Source of the DNA: Chitinophaga vietnamensis
Lineage (GTDB): Bacteria; Bacteroidota; Bacteroidia; Chitinophagales; Chitinophagaceae
Reading direction: 5' to 3'
DNA: 64,000 bases
NCBI RefSeq assembly: GCF_902167635.1
Contig: NZ_CABHMS010000004.1
Coordinates: 310,001 to 374,000, forward strand
In this document: one piece after another, positions 8,826-17,587 of the stretch
Numbering within the stretch: position 1 is the stretch's first letter
Layout of the letters: each line of letters begins with the position of its first letter
Notes under the pieces: generated by a model
Told to the model about the DNA's origin: nothing
The model's database searches: none
The model's input: the letters and a program-made list of their open reading frames with translations, nothing else
Program-made: the position numbers and the translations under genes

Positions 8826-10529
8826 TCACCATCCTTCGTTTTGTTTGAGATTCACGTTACGCAATGTTTCATCTGTGGTGATGGGGATGAGATACATCGC
8901 ATTGCGCCAGAGGCGGTCTTCTACTTTGAAACGTTCGTAGCGGTATCCGCCGGGGGCGCTGGCATCGGCGATGGGCCGCATGCCCCAGATCGTTTTTTCG
9001 GTGTTCTCTGCGATCTTCCAGCGGCGTACATCCCAGAAGCGATGATTTTCGAAACTCAGCTCTATCCTTCTTTCATTGTGGATGCGCTGGCGCATGGCGG
9101 CCTGCGTGAGGCCTGCGGGCAGCGCGGGCTGACCGGCGCGGGCGCGTACCAGGTTCACATATTTCGCGATGTCGGGATTGCCGGGATCGTATTCGTTCAA
9201 AGCTTCTGCATAGCTGAGATAAAACTCTGCCAGGCGGAAGATGATGCCATGAACCAGGCGGCCAGGGCCCTGGTTGATGGTGATGCTTTCATCGGCCAGT
9301 TTGCGGCAGCTGTAGCCGGTGCGCGTATGGTCTGTTTGCGTGGTCTGTTCATCTTTGCCATGCTCGAAGGTCTCTATCTTACGGCCTTTCCAGGGTGCGC
9401 CATTGTAAGAGATATCGGTATAGAAGCGGGCATCACGGCCTTTATACGGCTGTGCAGGATCATAGCCGGAAGCAGGATCGCTGATGGGCAGGCCATTGGC
9501 CATTTCATAATCATCCACGAGGTTTTGTGTAGGCGAGCAGCCCGACCATCCATTGCTGCCATAGGGGAAGATGTAGCGGTCGTAGCTTTCGTCGGTTTCG
9601 TGCATGCGCATCCAGATCACTTCCTTACTGAGGAGCGTGTTGTTGGTGAACATGCTCAAACGGTTTGCCAGCGTGGGTTCCAGGCTATACATACTGCCGC
9701 CTTGCGGGGAGTTGAGATCGATGACCGCTTTGGCGGCAGTTGCTGCTTTGCGCCATTTGTCGGGGTCGGTGGCAGTGGCGCCGGTAGCAATGTCGCCCTG
9801 GAAGCTCGTCTTGCCGGCGATGGCCCATAGCGGGCTGGCGCTGTATAACAGCATGCGTGCTTTCAGGGCCAGACAGGCGCCTTGCGTAACGCGGCCTGTT
9901 TGAGTGGTGGGATAAACAGCCTGCACGCGTTTCAAGGCTTCATCACAGTCGGCGATGATCTGCAACACGCAGGAATCATAAGTAGTGCGTGGCCTGTTGA
10001 GGGCCGCCTGGTCTGTTTGTTCGATGGTTTTGGTAACGATGATCACGCCGCCGAACTGCCGTATCTGTTCTGCAAGGTACCAGGCGCGCAGGAAATATAC
10101 TTCGCCGATGCGGTTCTGCAAAGCGCCGATATTGTTGGCATCATCGGGGGTCTTGTATTTGGCAACGCCTTCAAGGATGGCGTTAGCCTGGCGAATGGCC
10201 ACATAGTTATCGCGCCAGGTATTACCGATAGGGTTGTTGTTGCCCGACCAGGAGCCGTTGTTAAAACTCATGGAGGCCATCCAGTTGGACGCGTCTTTGG
10301 CTTCGTCGGTGCCGGACGACATGGAATATCCGCCGAGATAGGTGTAAGGCCCGCGGATACGGGAATACAGGTTGTTCACCACCTGATCGGTCATGGCGAA
10401 GTTGGTGAAGATATCAGCATCCTGTTGCTGGGTGGTGGCGGCTCTGTCGAGGAAACCTTTTTTACAGGCGGGCAGCAGGGCCAGCAGGCAAAGGCACAGT
10501 AATAACCGTTGAAGTATGACTTGTTGCAT
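8826..10529 (-). CDS. SusD/RagB-family nutrient-binding outer-membrane lipoprotein
   Basis: This 567-residue lipoprotein (lipobox LLPAC, Cys22) shows the SusD layout: an N-terminal FLDRAATTQQQDADIF block, the helical tetratrico-type core (EVYFLRAWYLAEQIRQFGGVIIV), and a C-terminal half with LAEFYLSYAEALNEY, NLVRARAG and ERRIELSFENHRFWDVRRWK, ending in LKQNEGW. SusD proteins cap the SusC barrel at the surface and bind the ligand. An upstream in-frame start would overlap susC; the ATG at 10529 leaves a 19-base gap and gives a normal signal peptide. It is downstream of susC in the sigma/FecR-controlled locus. No hydrolase gene is linked, so the ligand is unknown. Confidence 0.9.
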   Translation of the reverse strand: MQQVILQRLLLCLCLLALLPACKKGFLDRAATTQQQDADIFTNFAMTDQVVNNLYSRIRGPYTYLGGYSMSSGTDEAKDASNWMASMSFNNGSWSGNNNPIGNTWRDNYVAIRQANAILEGVAKYKTPDDANNIGALQNRIGEVYFLRAWYLAEQIRQFGGVIIVTKTIEQTDQAALNRPRTTYDSCVLQIIADCDEALKRVQAVYPTTQTGRVTQGACLALKARMLLYSASPLWAIAGKTSFQGDIATGATATDPDKWRKAATAAKAVIDLNSPQGGSMYSLEPTLANRLSMFTNNTLLSKEVIWMRMHETDESYDRYIFPYGSNGWSGCSPTQNLVDDYEMANGLPISDPASGYDPAQPYKGRDARFYTDISYNGAPWKGRKIETFEHGKDEQTTQTDHTRTGYSCRKLADESITINQGPGRLVHGIIFRLAEFYLSYAEALNEYDPGNPDIAKYVNLVRARAGQPALPAGLTQAAMRQRIHNERRIELSFENHRFWDVRRWKIAENTEKTIWGMRPIADASAPGGYRYERFKVEDRLWRNAMYLIPITTDETLRNVNLKQNEGW

Positions 10530-10548
10530 GGAAGTTTTTTTAAGAAGA

Positions 10549-13500
10549 TTAAAACCTGACATCGATACCGAAGTTCCAGATACGCTGAATGGGATACATG
10601 GCGCCGTTACCGTCGTCGATCTCGGGATCTACCTGGTAATCTTTCAGCTTGTCCCAGGTAAAGAGGTTCATACCGTTGGCGTATATACGAAAATAGGAGA
10701 GGCCCAGTGGCTTGATCCAGCTTTTGGGCAGCTGGTAGCCTATTTCCGCGTTCTTGAGGCGCAGGTAGCTGGCATCGCGTATCCAGAAGGAAGAGCCGCG
10801 GTGGTTGTTGCCGTTGGTGTTGCTGTGCAAACGTGGATAGGTAGCAGTAGCCGCGGTGGCGGGCGTCCATCGGCCGAGGTGGAAAGGTTTTACTTTACCG
10901 CCCTGGAAAAATTCGTATACCGCTTCGTTGTTGAGCATGACGGCAGAATGACCGGCGCCCTGTAACAGCATGGAGAAATCAAATCCTTTGAAAGTGGCGC
11001 CCAGCGTGGTGCCGAACATGATCTCCGGCGTACGTGCGTAACCGATAGCCGTTTCATCAAAGTCTGATTGAATGAAAGCATATTCCTTACCGGTGAGTTT
11101 CTGGTATTTGATATCGCCGGGACCATAGGCAGAAAAATTCTGGAACGGGCTATTGTCTACATCGGCCTGGTCTTTGAAAAATCCTTCTGCTACCAAGCCG
11201 AACTTGGTGCCGATGGGATGCCCGGTGCGCCTCATCCAGGGATAGGCGCGCGCCACTTCATCCTGGTAAACGATGTTGTTGCGGGCAAACGTGACATTGG
11301 GTTTGAAAAAATAATGTACCTGCCCGATCGTGTTCTCATGGCTCAGTTCCAGCTCAAAGCCCTTGTTATCTACGATGCCGATATTCTGCGCTTTGATATC
11401 CTGTCCGAATACATCCGAGAGTGTGCTGCGCCGGATCAGTATCTTGCTTCTTCTTTGTTTGAAGAGATCGAGGGAGATGCCAAGCAGGTTATTCCACAGG
11501 CGCGCTTCCAGGCCGATGTTGGCCTGACGGCCGCGTTCCCAGGTAACGCCGGGATTACCGATGGCGCCTTGTTGCCAGCCATTAGCCTGGCTCACATTTG
11601 TACCGAACCAGTATTGCGGGCCGCCACCCCAGGAGGTGAACCAGAGGAATCGGTCGGAGCCTGCCTGGTCGTTCCCTACTTCTCCATACGAACCTCTTAT
11701 CTTCAGGAAATTGATCTGTGGGAGATGGTCTTTGATAAAATGTTCTTCCGATAATACCCATCCTGCTGATACCGACGGGAACAGGCCATAGCGGCTCTCT
11801 TTCGGGAAGTTCTCCGATCCCTGATAAGAGGCGCTGATCTCCAGCAGGTACTTCTGCAAATAATTATATGTGCCGCGGAACAGGAGCGATTGATACGCGC
11901 GTGGAATGCTGGAACCGCTTTCCGTGAGGCGACGGTTCCAGAGCAACATGCCGGTAGCTTCATGCTTGCCGAAATTGCGGTTCCAGTTAAGGGTACCTTC
12001 AAAATAAGTGCTGCGGTTAGCGCTACCGCCACTGAAAGAACCGTTTGGATCTATTTTGGTATCCTGACCGGATTGTTTGTAACTGGTGATGTTGCCCTGT
12101 GCATCATACAATGGCTCAAACACAGCGTAGCTGCGGGTGTAGGAGGCATTGGGCGTATTAGTATTGTCGTAGGAGAAAGATACTTTGGCGGTGAGGTTTT
12201 TGGTGATCACGTCCAGTTTACGGGTGAGTGCAAAGGTGCCTTGCACGGTGTTGTTGTACCAGCGGCGGTATCCTTTCTGCGACAGCTCGCCAAGGATGTT
12301 GGATTGAAAAGTACCGTTGCCCCACAATGATCCGTTAGGATTGACGATAGGATAGATCGGCGCCATGCGGTTGGCGAGGTTCATGATAGAAGAGGCGGAG
12401 TTGTTGCCATCGCGGCGGTCTGTCATGATACCGGCGATATCCACGCGGGCGGCGAGCGTGGGCGTGATGTCCACATCTACGTTGGCGCGGAGGTTATAGC
12501 GTTTCATGTTGTTGTTGCCGCTGTAGCCATCCTGGTTTTCTTTCGTATGTGCATAGAGGCCGTCCTGTACGTTGTAGCCGGCGGAGATAAAGTAACGTGC
12601 GATGTTGTTACCGCCGCTCACGTTGAGGTTGGCCTGCGCTACGGTGGAGGGCTTCATGATGAACTTGTAGTAATCGGTGTTGGGCAGGGTGCCATCTTTG
12701 TAGCCTTGCAGTTGTTTATCGGTGAAGGCGGGCTGTGCGCCATCGTTTTGCAGGGCTTCATTGAGCAGGGAAGCATAGTCGTAGGAGCCAAGATATTTAG
12801 GCAGCCTGGTAGCTTCGGTGATGCCGGTAGAAGCGCGGAAATTCACGGATGGAGGCCCGGCCTTGCCACGTTTGGTGGTGATGAGGATGGCGCCGTTAGC
12901 GCCACGCATGCCGAGTACGGCGGTGGCGGCGGCATCTTTGAGGATGGTGAGTGTTTCGATATCGTTGGGATCTACATAGTCCATCGGCCGTTCGATACCG
13001 TCTACCATGATGATGGGCGAGGCGCCGTTGAGCGTGCCTACGCCGCGGATATATAACGTGCTCGCATCTACGCCCGGCTCACCGCTGCGCTGGGTGGTGA
13101 TGAGGCCGGGGAGCCTTCCTGCCAGCGCATTGGTGAGGTTGGAAACGGGGCTTTGTACCAGTTCTTTGGTGCTGATGGATGCGATGGCGCCGGTAACGGT
13201 AGCTTTTTTCTGCTGGCCGTAAGCCACTACCACTACGTCTTTCAGGCCAAGACTGGAAGGCACGAGGGTAACATCCGTCTGGTTGGAGGCCGTGATCTCA
13301 ACTTCTTTTGTTTCGTAGCCGATGAAAGAGAATATGAGTGTTTTGCTGTTGGCAGGCACTTGCAGGCTATAGGTACCGTCGGCCTGGGTTTGTGTGCCGC
13401 GGGAGGTGCCTTTCACCTGTACGGATACGCCGGGTAAAACGGCGTTGGTTTTATTTTCCAGTACGGCGCCGATGATGGTGCGTGTGGCTTGTCTGTTCGG

Positions 13501-13947
13501 GGCAGGCGTAGGGGCAGTGGTATCTGCTGTAGTGGTGTTGGTGTTTTCTGCCGGACGAAAAATAATGATGATGTTGTCGTTTTGTTTGAAGCTCAGGTAG
13601 GTGTTGGCCAGCAGGAGCTCCAGTGTTTCTTTTACGCTGCGCGTAGCTTTGGGCAGCGTGATGTTGTGGTACTTGCTCACTTGTTCCGGCGGGTAGGCGA
13701 GCCGGAATCCGGAGAGTGATTCCACCTTTCCCAGTGCGGTTTTCAGGGTTTCATTCCTGAGGGTGAGGGTGATTTGTTTGGTGGCAATATCCTGTGCTCT
13801 GCCGGTAGCGCCCCACAATACAGACGATAATAGCAGGATACTCAACAACGCCATGGTGGCGGTTTTCATCAGGCGCCTTGCATGGTGGTACATACAGGGC
13901 AAAAGATGGGCTGTCAGCTGTGCGTGCACAGCCTGTGACTTTTGCAT
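10549..13947 (-). CDS. SusC/RagA-family TonB-linked outer-membrane receptor with STN domain
   Basis: The protein has about 1132 residues. After the signal anchor (MKTATMALLSILLLSS, near residue 30) comes a secretin/TonB short N-terminal (STN) domain (about 52-125), the part that contacts an anti-sigma FecR. Next are a carboxypeptidase-regulatory-like domain (about 155-235, GVSVQVKGTSRGTQTQADG), a plug with SPVSNLTNALAGRLPG, IMVDGIERP and ILKDAAATAVLGMRGANG, and the barrel, ending in GIDVRF. The frame opens at a TTG (13956); the ATG three codons later is preferred. The STN domain fits the FecR and ECF sigma genes just upstream, implying ligand-responsive cell-surface signalling. SusD follows 19 bases downstream. 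Confidence 0.9.
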   Translation of the reverse strand: MQKSQAVHAQLTAHLLPCMYHHARRLMKTATMALLSILLLSSVLWGATGRAQDIATKQITLTLRNETLKTALGKVESLSGFRLAYPPEQVSKYHNITLPKATRSVKETLELLLANTYLSFKQNDNIIIIFRPAENTNTTTADTTAPTPAPNRQATRTIIGAVLENKTNAVLPGVSVQVKGTSRGTQTQADGTYSLQVPANSKTLIFSFIGYETKEVEITASNQTDVTLVPSSLGLKDVVVVAYGQQKKATVTGAIASISTKELVQSPVSNLTNALAGRLPGLITTQRSGEPGVDASTLYIRGVGTLNGASPIIMVDGIERPMDYVDPNDIETLTILKDAAATAVLGMRGANGAILITTKRGKAGPPSVNFRASTGITEATRLPKYLGSYDYASLLNEALQNDGAQPAFTDKQLQGYKDGTLPNTDYYKFIMKPSTVAQANLNVSGGNNIARYFISAGYNVQDGLYAHTKENQDGYSGNNNMKRYNLRANVDVDITPTLAARVDIAGIMTDRRDGNNSASSIMNLANRMAPIYPIVNPNGSLWGNGTFQSNILGELSQKGYRRWYNNTVQGTFALTRKLDVITKNLTAKVSFSYDNTNTPNASYTRSYAVFEPLYDAQGNITSYKQSGQDTKIDPNGSFSGGSANRSTYFEGTLNWNRNFGKHEATGMLLWNRRLTESGSSIPRAYQSLLFRGTYNYLQKYLLEISASYQGSENFPKESRYGLFPSVSAGWVLSEEHFIKDHLPQINFLKIRGSYGEVGNDQAGSDRFLWFTSWGGGPQYWFGTNVSQANGWQQGAIGNPGVTWERGRQANIGLEARLWNNLLGISLDLFKQRRSKILIRRSTLSDVFGQDIKAQNIGIVDNKGFELELSHENTIGQVHYFFKPNVTFARNNIVYQDEVARAYPWMRRTGHPIGTKFGLVAEGFFKDQADVDNSPFQNFSAYGPGDIKYQKLTGKEYAFIQSDFDETAIGYARTPEIMFGTTLGATFKGFDFSMLLQGAGHSAVMLNNEAVYEFFQGGKVKPFHLGRWTPATAATATYPRLHSNTNGNNHRGSSFWIRDASYLRLKNAEIGYQLPKSWIKPLGLSYFRIYANGMNLFTWDKLKDYQVDPEIDDGNGAMYPIQRIWNFGIDVRF

Positions 13948-14198
13948 AACGGGCAATAGTTTAGAATGTTTAGGAAATAGGCCGCCCGCAGCCGCTATGG
14001 CAGCTGTTTTCCGGGCTTTTCACTGAATGGTTCTGGTACGTGCTTAGCTGTTTTTAAGATGCTGATTTTGGTTTCATCGAAGTAGATTTTTTGTGATGTT
14101 CATAGAATCAGAAGAAAAAATTTTTATCGTGGAATTTTTGCTAAATTGATTTAGCAAAAAAGGCGTATTTCGTTGATAATTTTGTTTACCAGTATATC

Positions 14199-14240
14199 GC
14201 CTCTTCGGGACGAATGATTGGTCATCTGCCCCGTAGGGAC
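14199..14240. repeat. Two degenerate copies of the GCCCC-N3-GGGGC palindrome
   Basis: GCCTCTTCGGGAC (14199) and GCCCCGTAGGGAC (14228) each differ by one or a few bases from the core found at 8.4 kb and 18.3 kb, with ATTGGTC between them. They sit in the 307-base space between fecR and susC, which otherwise shows no gene and an AT-rich stretch around 14050-14160 that may hold the susC promoter. Confidence 0.55.
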
Positions 14241-14254
14241 GATATCGATATGCG

Positions 14255-15232
14255 CTATTGGCAGCCTTTACCTTTTATCATTACATCGCCCTTATCGATC
14301 GTGTAGGTGGCATTCCGCACGGCACAAACCACGTCCAGCACTTCTTCCAGGGATTCTGTACCGGAGAAGGATACCCGTATCGGACATTGTTTCAGGGCTT
14401 CATCACTGAAGGCTATATTTACTTCATAACGTTTGCTCAAGGTATTGGCAATTGTTTCGAAGGTGGCATTTTCAAAAATCATATCGTTGGTGGTCCAGCT
14501 GCTGCGCGCCAGCGCATTCACCTGTTGCTGCTGTGCTGATGCATCTTCGGTATTATATACGATCTGTTGATCGGGGTTCAGCACCGCCAGCACTTTTCTG
14601 TCATCTTCCACTCTCACCTTTCCACGTGTAACCGATACCGTTATCTCTTTCTGCCCGGGATAAGCGCTGATATTGAAAGCGGTGCCCAGCACGGTTGTTT
14701 TCAGTTTACCGCTGGTGATGATAAACGGTTTGAGACTATCTGCCCGGATATCAAAATAGGCTTCACCATATAATGTCACTTCTCTTTTGCTGCCGAATAC
14801 ATCAGGATATATCAGCCGGCTGCCGGCATGTAACACTACGCTGCTGCCATCCGGCAGGGTGAGGTAACGGCTGAAATCCGCTGCCTTGCCGGCATCGCTG
14901 CTAACCCGCTGCTGTGGCGCGTGAGCGCCGGGCTTCAGCAGGTAATAGCCGCTGCCGCCAGCGACCAGCAGCACCGCCAGCACGGCGGCATAGCGCCACC
15001 ATTTTTGCCAGGGCCGGCGCCGCACTACCTGCAAAGGTTGCAGCTGCGCGCGCAAAGCCCGCAACTGTTGCGCAACGAGCTGCTGTGCCGCATCACTGCC
15101 GGGATCGATCACTTCGTCGGGCAGCTGCTGCCCCAGCGAAGCATACCAGGCTTCCAGCGCCTGTAGCTCTTCTGCGTTGCATGTGCCCTGACTATATTTC
15201 CTGAGTAATACAAACAGTTGTTGTTCATCCAT
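14255..15232 (-). CDS. FecR-family anti-sigma factor
   Basis: This 325-residue inner-membrane protein has a cytoplasmic N-terminal helical segment that should hold the sigma factor (residues 1-75), one membrane helix (about 81-98, YAAVLAVLLVAGGSGYYLL), then a periplasmic FecR domain (RYLTLPDGSSVVLHAGSRL, GEAYFDIRADSLKPFII, VLGTAFNISAYPGQKEITVS) and a C-terminal DUF4974 domain (FENATFETIANTLSKRYEV) that resembles STN. It should relay a signal from the STN-bearing SusC downstream to the ECF sigma factor encoded divergently. The start is an ATG, and 137 bases separate it from the sigma frame. Confidence 0.92.
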   Translation of the reverse strand: MDEQQLFVLLRKYSQGTCNAEELQALEAWYASLGQQLPDEVIDPGSDAAQQLVAQQLRALRAQLQPLQVVRRRPWQKWWRYAAVLAVLLVAGGSGYYLLKPGAHAPQQRVSSDAGKAADFSRYLTLPDGSSVVLHAGSRLIYPDVFGSKREVTLYGEAYFDIRADSLKPFIITSGKLKTTVLGTAFNISAYPGQKEITVSVTRGKVRVEDDRKVLAVLNPDQQIVYNTEDASAQQQQVNALARSSWTTNDMIFENATFETIANTLSKRYEVNIAFSDEALKQCPIRVSFSGTESLEEVLDVVCAVRNATYTIDKGDVMIKGKGCQ

Positions 15233-15369
15233 AATTTTAATGATGCGCGCTATATTAATAACACCAATTTAAATGCTTACCGTTATCCGCCCGGAAAAAT
15301 TTTTTTCAAGAAAACCCGGCCATACAAAACCGGAAGAAAAAATGAATTATTATTAGATTTGAAAAAAAA

Positions 15370-15969
15370 CTGGACATCGGACCTCATATTGAAAATACGG
15401 ATTCAACCCTGCTCAGGCAATGGAAGAATGGCGATGAGAAAGCGTTCGACCTGATCTATACCCGTCATTATATCCGGCTGCTCAACATTGCCCATAAAAA
15501 AACGGGTAACATGGAAGCATCGCAGGAACTGGTACAGGATGTGTTCCTGTCGCTCTACCGGCAGCAGTCCGCACTGCCGGAGTATACCGTATTGGAAAAT
15601 TATCTCTTCATCGCTACCCGCAACCGGGTATTCAACTATCACCGCCAGCTGCTGCTGCAATCCAGGAAGGAAGCGCTGCTGCGCAACAGGCTGCCGCTCA
15701 TGAGCGCCGACGGCCAGGAAGGACTGGAACTGAAAGAGCTGGAAACCCGCCTCCGCGCAAGCATACAGCAGTTGCCCGACCAATGCCGCAAAGTGTTCCT
15801 GCTCAGCCGCGATGAGCAACTATCCAATAAAGAAGTAGCGGAACGTTTACATATCTCCGTTAATACGGTAGAGCAACATATGCGCAAAGCCCTGCGCATC
15901 TTGCGCGCCTCTTTCAACGACGAACTATCTATGCTGCTCTGCTGCCTGCTGCTGAACATGATCATGTAA
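15370..15969 (+). CDS. ECF RNA polymerase sigma factor, probable non-ATG start
   Basis: The first ATG in frame (15511) would remove most of sigma region 2, yet homologous sequence continues upstream: TLLRQWKNGDEKAFDLIYTR and then HYIRLLNIAHKKTGN. The frame is open back to 15346 after a TGA, and contains no ATG, GTG or TTG. CTG at 15370 or ATT at 15388 are the plausible starts; I give CTG, yielding about 199 residues, normal for the family. Region 2 continues with ELVQDVFLSLYRQ, and region 4 shows LPDQCRKVFLLSRDEQLSNKEVAERLHISVNTVEQHMRKAL. It is divergent from fecR and should drive the susCD locus. A sequence error removing an ATG cannot be excluded. Confidence 0.82.
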   Translation: MDIGPHIENTDSTLLRQWKNGDEKAFDLIYTRHYIRLLNIAHKKTGNMEASQELVQDVFLSLYRQQSALPEYTVLENYLFIATRNRVFNYHRQLLLQSRKEALLRNRLPLMSADGQEGLELKELETRLRASIQQLPDQCRKVFLLSRDEQLSNKEVAERLHISVNTVEQHMRKALRILRASFNDELSMLLCCLLLNMIM

Positions 15970-16008
15970 AAAGTAATTTTTATCAACGCAGCCTGACGAA
16001 AGCTGCAC

Positions 16009-16016
16009 TAAATTTG
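16009..16016 (+). promoter_or_regulatory. Candidate -7 box (TAAATTTG) for the methyltransferase gene
   Basis: TAAATTTG matches the Bacteroidota TAnnTTTG -7 element and lies 24 bases before the ATG at 16041. It overlaps an upstream in-frame TTG (16014), which argues for the ATG as the true start. No clear -33 TTG is seen. Confidence 0.5.
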
Positions 16017-16040
16017 CAGGCTTTGGAGAGATCAGTAAAT

Positions 16041-16658
16041 ATGCAGCAGATCAGATCAATACCTGCGTGGTATGCTAACGATGCCTCTTTCGACTGGCTA
16101 TATGCGGAACACCTGCAACGCTTGTCGAAACAGCACTGGACCCCGATGGAGATAGCCCGCAAATCCGCGCACTTCCTGGCTGGCGGCCAGGGCAAGCGCA
16201 TACTGGATATCGGCAGCGGCATCGGCAAATTTTGCCTGATAGGCGCCTACTACCATCCTGAAGCACAGTTCTTTGGCGTGGAACAGCGCCCCGACCTGCA
16301 CCAGGCGGCCATCAGCGCAAAATCCGCCACTGGCGTGAGCAATGCTTATTTCAAACAGGGGGATTTCGCCCACCTGCATTTTCCCGATTACGATCACTTT
16401 TATTTTTATAATGCCTTCTTTGAGCACATCGCCACAGAAGGGCATATCGATCAGCAACCCACTTTCTCTGCTACGCTGTACCATCACTATTCCCGCCGCC
16501 TGTTCCAGGCGCTCGACAGCAAGCCTGGCGGCACCCGCCTGGTAACGTTTCACAGCCTGGAAGATGAAGTGCCGCCCAGTTATCAGCTGGTGGATGCCAG
16601 CGTAGATTTTTTATTGAAGATGTGGATCAAGAGAGAAGAAAGATATATACATGGCTAA
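16041..16658 (+). CDS. SAM-dependent class I methyltransferase
   Basis: This protein of about 205 residues has the class I methyltransferase glycine motif ILDIGSGIGKF (about residues 61-71) for S-adenosylmethionine, then GVEQRPDLH (acidic residue for the ribose) and FYFYNAFFEH where motif IV is expected. The substrate is unknown; the FEHIATEGH stretch and lack of a further domain give no clue. The ATG at 16041 is chosen over the TTG at 16014, which lies inside a promoter-like box. Its stop overlaps the start of the next small ORF by 8 bases, suggesting translational coupling with that ORF and the DUF1275 gene. Confidence 0.8.
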   Translation: MQQIRSIPAWYANDASFDWLYAEHLQRLSKQHWTPMEIARKSAHFLAGGQGKRILDIGSGIGKFCLIGAYYHPEAQFFGVEQRPDLHQAAISAKSATGVSNAYFKQGDFAHLHFPDYDHFYFYNAFFEHIATEGHIDQQPTFSATLYHHYSRRLFQALDSKPGGTRLVTFHSLEDEVPPSYQLVDASVDFLLKMWIKREERYIHG

Positions 16659-16908
16659 ATACCTCGAAGACATCACAAGCGCGCTGCAAGCGGCCGGCAA
16701 TCACCAACAGGCCGCCAGCATCATCGACACCGCCATCGCGGCAAGTCCTCATGTGGCTCCACAATTGCAGGCATGGCTGGAGCAGTTGTCGCCGCTCGAC
16801 TGGAACAGCACCCAGTGGTCCTGTTTCCGCTATGCGCGCATATACCTGCATAAACAATATCCTTCACATGTTACGGCACACCGGCAAGAAACGGAGCTAC
16901 CGGCATAA
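16651..16908 (+). CDS. Small hypothetical protein of 85 residues
   Basis: I do not recognise this protein. It starts with MAKYLEDITSALQAAGNHQQ, is helical and Ala/Gln-rich, and has no signal peptide or membrane segment. Its ATG overlaps the methyltransferase stop by 8 bases and its end overlaps the DUF1275 start by 41 bases, so three genes are nested head to tail. The arrangement and the preserved frame favour a real gene, but its small size leaves doubt. Confidence 0.55.
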   Translation: MAKYLEDITSALQAAGNHQQAASIIDTAIAASPHVAPQLQAWLEQLSPLDWNSTQWSCFRYARIYLHKQYPSHVTAHRQETELPA

Positions 16909-17587
16909 CCTGCGCCTCGCAGTACTGCTATGTTTCACGGCCGGCGTCGTGAACGCCGCCGCGCTCTTTGCCTTTTCTGTACTCACCACCAACGTTACCG
17001 GACACGCTGCACTGCTGGCGCATCGCCTGGCCACCGGCGATTTCCGCGCTGCCAGGATGGTGGCGTTATGGCTACTGCTGTTTCTCGCCGGCGCTTTCTT
17101 CTCGGCATTATTCACTATGCACCGCTCCAAATGGCGGCATGTGATACCGGTTGTATTGGAAATCATCATATTAGTTACCATCGGCTATACCGGGCATACC
17201 TATAAAGGCACGGTAGCTCAAACAGAATATTTCGCCGGCAGCCTGTTGTTTGCTATGGGTATGCAGAACGCGCTGGTGTCAACGGTTTCGGGTTATGTAG
17301 TAAGGACTACGCACCTTACAGGCATGTTCACCGATCTGGGGATTGACCTGTGCCATGCGCTGGCGGATGAGCGCAAACCTGACTTACGGCGGAGAATTAT
17401 ATTGCGGCTGGTGATCATCGTCTTTTTCCTGGCAGGCGGTATCGTCGGCGGTTATGCTTTCCTGCGCTATCAGTACAACACTTTTTACCTGCCCGCCGCC
17501 ATATTGGTGGTTGCCTTGTATTATGATGTATGGCGGATCCGCTTTGCGCGCATGATGCGCCGCCTCCGCATGCAGCATTATTTATGA
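16868..17587 (+). CDS. YoaK/DUF1275-family integral membrane protein
   Basis: The protein has 239 residues from the ATG at 16868. A longer frame reaches back to 16622, but that part is the antisense-like shadow of the two upstream genes. It has about six hydrophobic helices, beginning LRLAVLLCFTAGVVNAAALF, then NVTGHAALLAHRLATGDFR, and in the second half MGMQNALVSTVSGYVVRTTH followed by LTGMFTDLGIDL. The TxxTG and QNA motifs are typical of DUF1275 (YoaK). The function of the family is not settled. The last 10 bases overlap the convergent Crp-type gene. Confidence 0.85.
   Translation: MLRHTGKKRSYRHNLRLAVLLCFTAGVVNAAALFAFSVLTTNVTGHAALLAHRLATGDFRAARMVALWLLLFLAGAFFSALFTMHRSKWRHVIPVVLEIIILVTIGYTGHTYKGTVAQTEYFAGSLLFAMGMQNALVSTVSGYVVRTTHLTGMFTDLGIDLCHALADERKPDLRRRIILRLVIIVFFLAGGIVGGYAFLRYQYNTFYLPAAILVVALYYDVWRIRFARMMRRLRMQHYL

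Noticed and set aside
8796-9830. Long plus-strand ORF of 344 codons
   Set aside because: It is antisense to the well-supported susD gene, and its protein has no recognisable fold.
16622-16867. N-terminal extension of the DUF1275 gene
   Set aside because: The extension covers the end of the methyltransferase gene and the small ORF in another frame, and has a composition unlike a membrane protein; the fold starts after the ATG at 16868.
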